Positions 56,918 through 64,000 of a stretch of DNA of 64,000 bases are shown piece by piece. Location: contig CM066290.1 of NCBI GenBank assembly GCA_033816765.1, forward strand, positions 2,356,001-2,420,000, given 5' to 3'. Origin of the DNA: Nothopassalora personata. Its lineage: Eukaryota > Ascomycota > Dothideomycetes > Mycosphaerellales > Mycosphaerellaceae. Positions within the stretch are counted from its first letter, which is position 1, and every line of letters starts with the position of its first letter. A program made the translations under genes and the position numbers. The notes under the pieces are model-generated. The model saw only the letters and a program-made list of their open reading frames with translations, had not been told where the DNA came from and ran no database searches.

Positions 56918-58191
56918 TCAATCCCTCTTATATATACCGATCCCCCAAGCCAGCCTTAAGAAGGCCAGACCGATAGCCATGCCTATACTATCCTTGATCA
57001 CATTCAACTTACTCCCCATCACCTCATGCCACCCAATCGGAACCTCAACCATGGGTATATTCGCACTCTCCGCCAACATAAGCATCTCAACATCAAAAAT
57101 CCAGCCCTCCGAGTGCATGTACGGGACTATGTACGGCAACGCCGGTCGCGAGAAAAGCTTGAAGCCGCACTGTGTGTCCTTAATCTGTGCGGTCCGGGGC
57201 GTCGTCAGGATCCAGAGAAGCATGTGGAAAGCGTACATTAAAACGTTGCGGAGTGGTGAGCGCTGCACCACGGCTTCGGTGCCTACCATGTGCGCTCGTG
57301 AGCCTACGGCGACTACGCGACCTGACGCGTCTTTGGTTTTTTCGCTGGCGAGCACGAGGGCGCCTAGGTCTGAGAATCTGCTGGCTCCGTCGGCGTCGGC
57401 GAAGACGATGTAGGTTCCTCTCGCGTGGCGCATGCCGTGGATTACGGCACCTCCTTTGCCTCTGTTCTGCTCCAATTGCACTACCCTGATCGTCCCGGGC
57501 ACGATATTGCTTGATCGTGACGAGGCGTGGAGCCGATGCTTTCGCGCAAAATCCAGGGCGACTGCGACAGTCTTGTCCGTGGATCCATCACTGACCAGTA
57601 TAACTTCCCAACCTCTTCGTGGATCTCCTTGCTCCCCACTCGCCTGTAACGTACCATTGCTGCTGCTCTTGCTTGCTGTGCCATGGTGGCCGTATTGCTG
57701 CTCCAAATAGTCGACTGCTTCCTTTAACATGCTTCTAAGTCTATCCTGCTCGTTGTACGCCGGCACGACCAATGTCATGAATACTTCTGCGTCCGTAATC
57801 TGGAACGACTCTTCGCGGGAGATTGTCTTGCTGCGGGCCATTTCTTTGAGTGCCACGTTGTTGTCGTACCAACATGGCAAGGGCTGAGGTGCTGATACAT
57901 GGCCGTCATCGGTGACTGTGATGTATTGCTTCTCGGATTGCGTAGGCGGTCGCGGTGTGGGAGCCAAAAAGTACAGCAGGACGTAGAGCTGTCGCAGACG
58001 TTGTCAGCACTTGCTCGCACTTCTGCCGGCAGTTGAAGTCGTGACAGTTGAGCAGGAACTGGAGAATATACCGTAGCTATAGCACCGAGCGTTACGACTC
58101 CCGCCAATGCTAGCCAAAGTGCCAGAGGAGTGCTTGCGACATTGTCAATGCCTTCCCATATTTGGTCTGGTATCGTGTCGGCGGAGTCCAT
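56918..58191 (-). CDS. ALG5: Dolichyl-phosphate beta-glucosyltransferase ALG5
   Basis: Two exons (58191-58072 and 57988-56918) with an 83-nt GT..AG intron, 396 residues. Exon 1 supplies most of the N-terminal membrane anchor (residues 23-49, continuing across the splice as LYVLLYFLAPTP), which holds the enzyme on the ER membrane. The catalytic GT2 domain follows: LVVPAYNEQDRL, VILVSDGSTDKT, EQNRGKGGAVIHGMRHARG, the metal-binding YIVFADADGASRFSDL, then IKDTQCGFKLFSR and WIFDVEMLMLAE. It transfers glucose from UDP-glucose to dolichyl phosphate on the cytosolic face, the glucose donor for N-glycan precursor completion. Length and motif order agree with the family. Many alternative frames overlap it and are artefacts. 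Confidence 0.92.
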
Positions 58192-59185
58192 GGATGTTGT
58201 TGTGTTGTTGTGCCCGAGCGCAAGGTGAAATCGTCGAGGTTGGCAGACTCTATACCACCGTTCCATCGGACCGCCTGGTTCACCAGGTCCCAGACTTGTT
58301 GCTGAAGGACATGTGCTGAAAATGGACCACGGTCGTTGTAACACCTGTCAACCAGACCGTGACCCCAGCTCCGTGAGGTTGAAACCCTGCATGGGCAGGC
58401 GCATCGACCACCTGCATGCGCGACTTTACTCGCACCATTCACTCCCACGCGGCACAGGACAGGACTCAGGCACATATCGATACCATTGATGTACTGTATG
58501 CTGATGGCAGGCTCATCGTTGCCGAAGACTTGCTTGCCATTGTGCTGGGCGCAGACGTTGGCTCAAAGCCAAAAGATAGCGAGCGCAAGCCAGTAGGCAC
58601 AATGCTGCATCACTGCAATAACCAGGCCAACAGTGCCATCCATGGATGATGGCCCCATGATGGCCCCATGATGGGGTTCATGCAGCCCTGGTGTCGCGTG
58701 CGTCGGTGCTACAAGTGCTTTGCTGTTCGATGTTCTGTCCTTGCATCGCCTGTCGCATACGCGAATCTCAGCTGAACTGCCTGCGATGCCACACACACAC
58801 ACACATGAGCTATATGCATGGTGAACACTGGTGATACTGTATAGCGCAAAGAGCGGAGGAAGACGCGCGACGCGCACCATGTGAGTGGCATGTTTCTGGC
58901 GTGACCGAACAACAAGGGTTCCTCTGCGGAACTTTGGACATGGTGATGACTTCACGCAGTTGAGAGCTCGACACTCTCAACACTTCCACCGACTCCGCAC
59001 ACCCGGCACGCCAACACACGCCTCACCCGCCTCACCCGCCTCCAGACCAGTCCTCGTCGACCAACCCATTTATAAAGCTCACAAACCTTACCCGTTCCCT
59101 CTCCACCACCCACCACACCCCCCCCCCCCCCCCGATGTCTTCCCCATCCTGAAACACCAACCTCCCCGCCGGAACCTCGTCCGCC
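58192..59185. other. Divergent promoter region ALG5 / acyltransferase
   Basis: No gene. It contains an (AC) microsatellite at about 58793-58805 and a poly-C run at about 59118-59134, 50 bp before the acyltransferase start. The region from 59000 is CA/CCT-rich, typical of a 5' leader. Confidence 0.55.
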
Positions 59186-61462
59186 ATGGCAGACAAGAAG
59201 AGCAAGAAGAGCAAAGACGCCGCCAATGGCATAGTCTATGACATCTTCCTCTGGGTCTTCACCGTCGTCACCGATCTCTTCTTCCGCGAGATTCACCCGC
59301 GAAGCTCATGGCGCATCCCGAAGAAAGGACCGGTCATCTTCGTGGCAGCACCCCATGCCAACCAATTCATCGACCCCCTAATACTCATGCGAACCGTCCG
59401 ACACGATGCCAAGCGTCGAATAGCCTTCCTGATTGCCGAGAAGAGTATGCGCCGGGCCTTCGTGGGGTTTATGGCAGGTCTGGTAGGGTCGGTACCGGTG
59501 GGCCGAGCTCTTGACATGAAGAAACCAGCTCCAGGCAAGATCTGGTTACCTGATCCGGAGGGAGACTCAACATTGATTAGAGGCAACGATGAGGTCAACT
59601 TCAAGAGCGAGCAGTTTCAAGTGGGAGGCCTAGTCGTGCTACCCAGCGTGAACAACGTTGCAGCCAATGCTGAAATCGGGGAGATTGTCTCGGAGAAAGA
59701 GCTTAAGCTGAAGAGGCCGTTCAAGGGAGATGTGGCCTACAAGCAGCTCACCGGAAAGCCGGTGGAGGACAGTAATGGACATCTTGCCAACAGCGATACA
59801 AAGGGAGGACACTTCGAGGGCACCAAATTCCAGGTGGCACCTCATGTCGACCAAGGTAGCGTGTACCAAGCAGTCTTTGAGCGCATCAAGAGTGGCGGCT
59901 GCATTGGTATCTTCCCTGAGGGAGGCAGTCACGACCGAACTGAGCTCCTTCCTCTCAAGGCTGGCCTGGCTATTATGGCACTAGGTGCGCTGGCCGAAGA
60001 TCCATCGTGTGGCGTCACCATCATGCCCGTCGGCATGAACTACTTCCACGCTCACAAGTTCCGATCAAGGGCCGTCATTGAGTTCGGCGCGCCCATCGAA
60101 ATCGAGCCCGAGCTAGTCGAGCAGTACAAGAACGGCAGTAAGAGAGACGCCGTCGGCAAAGTCCTACAGAACGTCTACGATGCACTTTCGACCATCACTG
60201 TTCAGGCACCCGACTACGAGACTCTAATGCTGATTCAAGCTGTGAGACGACTTTACAACCCCAAAGGAAAGAAGCTTCCTCTACCTTTCGTCGTCGAGCT
60301 CAACCGAAGGCTCATCAAAGGGTATCAGACCTACAAGGATGATCCCAGAGTCGTCCAGCTTCGACAGGAAGTACTCGATTACAACAGACAGCTGTTTCGC
60401 CTCAACATCCGAGACCATCAACTAGCATATGCGAAATTCCCAATATGGAAGGTGGTCGCTCTACTATTGTACCGCGTTGCCAAGCTCTCAGTCCTGCTGT
60501 TCGCCTCCCTGCCCGGTGTTATCTTGTTCTCGCCTGTCTTTGTAGCCGGGAAGCTCATCTCAAGGCAGAAGGCCAAAGAAGCTTTGGCAGCATCTACTGT
60601 GAAAGTAAAGGCAAGAGATGTCGTAGCGACGTGGAAGATCTTGGTATCCCTGGCCCTCACCCCCGTACTGGACGTCTTCTACACCAGTTTCCTGGTCTAC
60701 TGGACCTGGAGTCATCGCGTCTGGGGCACGGTGCCACAATTCGTGCCTCTCTGGTTCATGACCATCTTCGGACTCATCTTCTTCCCAGCGATCTGCTTTG
60801 CAGCGCTAAGATTTGGCGAGATCGGAATGGACATCTTCAAGAGCTTACGTCCACTCATCCTATCCATCAACCCGACTCAGAGCAACACTCTCGTCAAGCT
60901 CCGTGAGAAGCGCGAATGGCTGCAAGAGAGCATCAATAACATCATCAACGAGCTCGGACCTGAGCTGTTCCCTGACTTTGATCAACAACGCATCATCAGC
61001 GACCCTAACCATCCGCTCCATTCGCCAGAGCGATCGCGTCCTGGCACACCTAGTCATCGCCGTGAAGGGAGCGAGATCGACTCTTTGTCTTTCACACCCG
61101 CCAGTCCGACCGCGCCATCAGGAGTGAGTCACGCAATACCTCGCAACGAAAGCTTCGCAAACCTCAGCTCCATTGGCATCTTTGCTTCCAGACCTGGCAC
61201 GCCCAGCAGAAGTCGCAGTCGAACGAGCAGCAATGACTTTGGTGGCAGGTTGTCGAGCTTTGGCTTCACCTCAATAGCCAAGTCGAGTAAGGATGCTGCG
61301 AAGGCGAACCTCAATGAGGTAAGCAAGAACTTGCACGAGGCAATGCGAGAGCGGGGACGGAGAAGGAAGAGTGACACGGAAGGGAGCTTTGAGTTCGTCA
61401 AAGACGACGAGGACGAGGCCGAGGAGGGGGAGGAAGAAGAAGAAAAGAAGAAAGATGTTTGA
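59186..61462 (+). CDS. Glycerol-3-phosphate / dihydroxyacetone-phosphate acyltransferase (GPT2/SCT1 type)
   Basis: Uninterrupted 758-residue frame with a good start context (CCGCCATGG). PlsC-type acyltransferase motifs: PHANQFIDP at 56-64 with the catalytic His and Asp, a GSVPVGR segment near 105, and IFPEGGSHDR near 240-249. A long insert between motifs (about 115-215) is characteristic of the fungal Gpt2/Sct1 group. Two hydrophobic zones (about 420-450 and 490-560) anchor it in the ER. The C-terminal 150 residues are serine-rich with SPERSRPGTPSHRR-type repeats and an acidic/lysine end, likely phosphorylated. It makes lysophosphatidic acid in the first step of glycerolipid synthesis. Which of the two yeast paralogues it equals cannot be told. 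Confidence 0.9.
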   Translation: MADKKSKKSKDAANGIVYDIFLWVFTVVTDLFFREIHPRSSWRIPKKGPVIFVAAPHANQFIDPLILMRTVRHDAKRRIAFLIAEKSMRRAFVGFMAGLVGSVPVGRALDMKKPAPGKIWLPDPEGDSTLIRGNDEVNFKSEQFQVGGLVVLPSVNNVAANAEIGEIVSEKELKLKRPFKGDVAYKQLTGKPVEDSNGHLANSDTKGGHFEGTKFQVAPHVDQGSVYQAVFERIKSGGCIGIFPEGGSHDRTELLPLKAGLAIMALGALAEDPSCGVTIMPVGMNYFHAHKFRSRAVIEFGAPIEIEPELVEQYKNGSKRDAVGKVLQNVYDALSTITVQAPDYETLMLIQAVRRLYNPKGKKLPLPFVVELNRRLIKGYQTYKDDPRVVQLRQEVLDYNRQLFRLNIRDHQLAYAKFPIWKVVALLLYRVAKLSVLLFASLPGVILFSPVFVAGKLISRQKAKEALAASTVKVKARDVVATWKILVSLALTPVLDVFYTSFLVYWTWSHRVWGTVPQFVPLWFMTIFGLIFFPAICFAALRFGEIGMDIFKSLRPLILSINPTQSNTLVKLREKREWLQESINNIINELGPELFPDFDQQRIISDPNHPLHSPERSRPGTPSHRREGSEIDSLSFTPASPTAPSGVSHAIPRNESFANLSSIGIFASRPGTPSRSRSRTSSNDFGGRLSSFGFTSIAKSSKDAAKANLNEVSKNLHEAMRERGRRRKSDTEGSFEFVKDDEDEAEEGEEEEEKKKDV

Positions 61463-62229
61463 AACTGGGTTCGAGCATTTGTCGCTTTGAGCGTTTGAGT
61501 TGTGATGATATCCCGATTGAGCGTTCGCAATGAGATGAAACTTATGACGAGATTCGAAATCGTAGTTCACAACAACTACCCAGATGCCTGGCACCGCTGT
61601 CCTTGTCCCTCGTCTCCGAGCGGAGTGTCGCGGAGGTAATTTTCCATGCGCGTCGATCCTTCATGGTGCTTCCTGTCGCTCGAGCCTGAGTGAGCGCCTG
61701 GGCAATGAGCAGAGAGCATCGTAGTCTACGCGATCTCACGAGCGCATCGCGACAGCTATCGATGAAGCTCGAGTAGCGCCAACCCCTGCTGTCGTACACC
61801 TACCACGCTCATCTTAGTCCTGGCATGTACCTCCCGAGCGCTGGCGAAATCTTTCCCTCCAGGGCTGAATCACACTCCAAACACAGTACGCACCGCCAAC
61901 TGCCAATGACGCTTTCTCGTGCTGACTCCCAACAGCTATGGACAACTCGCACGTACCGTACCGTACCGTACCGCACCGTACAGCTGAAATGCTTCAGCAC
62001 TAGCCAGAGTTGTCCTGCAATCCGCCACACCGAGCACGGTTCATTCGAGATCATGGTCCAAGCCGGGCGGGATCACAACCATTCAGACCAAAATCTTATA
62101 ATACCCCCTTAGTCTAGTCAACCTCAGCCGGCGGCATCATCGTCCCGAACCCAAGAAGGTCTTCCCAAACGGCATCTCAAGCACCTCGCCACCCGACTCT
62201 CCGCCACTCCCCTCTCTGGTAGTGGAATT
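61463..62229. other. Intergenic, with a CCGTA pentamer array
   Basis: No gene. A short (CCGTA)n-like array at about 61952-61981 contains one variant unit (CCGCA). Frames through it (61809-62054 and 61825-62112) are not supported. Confidence 0.6.
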
Positions 62230-63208
62230 TCATCCAAGAGAACCGGCATCGATCCCGGAGTCGGGAAAGATCTCCTCAACGACTCCCATCGCCTCGAAAA
62301 TACTGCCGCAAAGTTCTAATTTGCAGATTTGGCAGTCGCCATGCTCGGGGTTGAAAGCCATGAGGAGCACAGCGTGAGTTGTGTCGATGGTGGTGTAGTG
62401 GATCGAGACGCTGTGGGGGACCGGGCAAGGCGAATCCGTAGAGGGTGAGGCGAGGGTGGATGGGAGTACAGAGTTTGAGGTCTCCGTCTGTCATGGTGAA
62501 GGGTGTGGCGTAGTCCTCGAAGAGGATGGGAAATGTAGCATCTTCAGGCCCTGGGTTGAGCCATTCGTCGAAGTCGAAGTTGAAGCCGCAGTCGAGGTCT
62601 GGAGTCTGCAGTTTTCTGAGTGCCGTGGACGAGTTGGAGAGACTCTCGGCAGAAGCCTCCGTAACAGCAGGCGTAATCAGAGCTGCATCCACAGCGATGG
62701 TCGAGGACGAGACTGGGTCCACTCGCCTTCTACTCTCCCTTCGACTCAACGCATACTCCCTGGGCGTCGCACCCGTAGCCTTCTTAAAACATCGATGGGA
62801 AATTGAAACGTCGTCAACCCAGCACTCTTCGCCAGAGCCTCCAGTTTCGGCAAAGCTGCATCCTCTGGTAATCGTTCCAGCATAGCACGCACTTTCTCAA
62901 ATACTCTGGTCCGTCTCCGGGACGAATTTCGCCAGCTCTGGTTTACAACGTTTGCAAGCACGATATCCAGCAGCTTGGGCCGCTGCGTCGGTTTCGTAGA
63001 ATTCCACGTTGGAGCGTCTACATAGGCGGGCTTTGCAGGTGGGGCGGCAGAAGATCTGGGATGGGTGTTATTCAGGTTGATAAGAGGTGGATTGATGTTT
63101 GCGTCCTTTGGTTGTTTTGACGCAGTATACGAAACGGCCTTCTGCGTGGGAGTCTCGATCTCGAAGTGCGGCCCGGCGCGATGTCTCGGTGTTGTAGGTG
63201 TAAGCCAT
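62230..63208 (-). pseudogene. Ada-like methylphosphotriester repair / AraC-type regulator, decayed
   Basis: From an ATG at 63208 the frame runs to GRFVYCVKTTK. After an apparent intron whose donor is GG instead of GT it continues with IFCRPTCKARLCRRSNVEFY and AAGYRACKRCKPELA, the zinc/methyl-acceptor domain of Ada with its four cysteines. A stop follows near 62900, but one base over the helix-turn-helix part continues (FEKVRAMLERL, then LEALAKSAGLTTFQF). A second shift near 62795 gives FKKATGATPREYALSRR, and a third near a C-run (about 62420) leads to a readable C-terminus (HYTTIDTTHAVLLMAFNPEH) ending at 62230. At least three frame changes plus a lost splice donor make this a pseudogene, or a badly assembled gene. 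The family repairs methylphosphotriesters in DNA. Confidence 0.7.
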
Positions 63209-63773
63209 TTTGTGCATAGCATGGGATCTGCTTGAGGAAGAGACGAGCGTTCATTGAGGTATAGTGAAGTGTAGCTGCAGCTGTGACAGCAGGATCGCAG
63301 TGGAGCATCGCTGTGAAGTGACCAATGGGAGTGCGTGAAGCCTCTATGTCGTCCCTCTGGAAGTCGTGCAGCATAACTCAGCTGCGCTGCCATGTTCACG
63401 AGTAATGCTGAAACCTTTGTTTACGCCGCAAGACATTCCTTAACCGGAATTGCTTCCCCAACTTCGCTCGTAGCGTTGAGGTCTCCTGCTACGACCCGCC
63501 TTGATGAATCAGTGTCGAAAGGACGACTGAGAAGGACTCATACTCTCGTGTACATCATGCTAATGCTGTAGGTAGTGCTGTTGGACACCTGCTGTATTAT
63601 GCCCATCATCAAGCCAATGCCAACTCCCTCCAATGAACCTCACGGACCACAAACTCCTGCCAACACCCAACGCTGTCCAATATGAAATGCGAAATGACCC
63701 AGATATCAACACCGAAAGTCATCCTAATCGTCACGTCAAGTCATTCAGACCTCATCGAAATCTCTCGGCTTCG
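63209..63773. other. Intergenic, nothing recognised
   Basis: Upstream of the Ada-like relic and downstream of the edge gene. Short plus-strand frame 63633-63839 overlaps the edge gene antisense and is rejected. Confidence 0.5.
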
Positions 63774-64000
63774 TCACCCCAACCACCCGTGTTCATCATC
63801 ATTGGAATTCGTCTTCGAAAACTTAAGTCCAAGATCTAACTTTGGCGCCTCAAGCAACGGCGCATCCAGCCGTGGCGGCTTCTCTTGCTTCTTCTTTGGG
63901 CTCTTCTTCGGGCTGGCTTTCATCGCGTTTTCCTTGACTTCCTCGTCTGTGGGACCTTCACGGACAAAGCGTGTGTCACACCCATCTTCTGCCGCAGCCG
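63774..64000 (-). CDS. C-terminal end of a lysine-rich protein (gene cut by window edge)
   Basis: A minus-strand frame is open from the window edge to a TGA at 63774-63776, at least 74 residues: CDTRFVREGPTDEEVKENAM, then KASPKKSPKKKQEKPPRLDA, then LLEAPKLDLG and a short acidic end. The codon pattern is normal and the basic SPKK-like repeat suggests a nuclear or nucleic-acid-binding protein. I do not recognise the family. No start is visible in the window. Confidence 0.55.
   Translation of the reverse strand, partial: AAAEDGCDTRFVREGPTDEEVKENAMKASPKKSPKKKQEKPPRLDAPLLEAPKLDLGLKFSKTNSNDDEHGWLG

Noticed and set aside
58793..59134. AC repeat and poly-C runs as regulatory elements
   Set aside because: Simple-sequence tracts without any supporting motif; listed only as landmarks.
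1..64000. CRISPR array, rRNA genes, or prokaryotic operon structure
   Set aside because: None seen. Gene structure, introns and repeats are fungal, and the direct repeats found are LTRs or microsatellites.

Overview
The window looks like a filamentous ascomycete chromosome, probably Dothideomycetes. Introns are short (47-83 nt) with GT..AG ends. The retroelements carry repeat-induced point mutation (RIP): CpA/TpG almost all turned to TpA while CpG is kept. The gene families are fungal. A fungal abscisic-acid-type gene set would fit the Mycosphaerellaceae/Cercospora side of that class, but the genus is inference.

Bases 1-19,340 are RIP-degraded repeats. A minus-strand Ty3/gypsy relic (Gypsy-B, about 2.2-16 kb) is split by a complete Gypsy-A element (8185-15093), which itself carries an unmutated solo LTR. 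Unclassified decayed repeat lies on both sides. A 26-bp perfect palindrome occurs three times here and nowhere else that I saw.

Bases 19,617-43,108 hold what I read as a broken abscisic acid (ABA)-type cluster. It has a BcABA3-like sesquiterpene synthase, an intact four-exon P450, a second P450 that has lost its I-helix and ExxR segment in frame, and an ABA4-like short-chain dehydrogenase. Between the second P450 and the dehydrogenase sit 13.9 kb of nested retrotransposons (a Copia element with perfect CATGC target duplications, containing a second Gypsy-A and two solo LTRs) and a 1.35-kb DNA transposon with an intact DD34E transposase.

Bases 43,100-49,200 are a transition zone: a MITE with long inverted repeats, a tRNA-like sequence, a frameshifted AsaB-type hydroxylase/desaturase gene and a rhodopsin-domain (Pth11/SAT4-like) membrane protein.

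Bases 49,268-64,000 are a compact housekeeping block: SQT1/AAMP ribosome chaperone, PFA3-type DHHC palmitoyltransferase, HSBP1, a small glycine-rich protein, a BTB protein (frameshifted), ALG5, a GPT2/SCT1-type acyltransferase, a decayed Ada-like DNA-repair gene, and the 3' end of a lysine-rich protein gene at the right edge.

The main biological story is a phytohormone-type cluster that was gutted by transposons and partial deletion next to an otherwise ordinary gene-rich segment. A second story is a transposase gene whose coding sequence has almost no RIP target sites left. All family assignments come from reading motifs, not from a database search.
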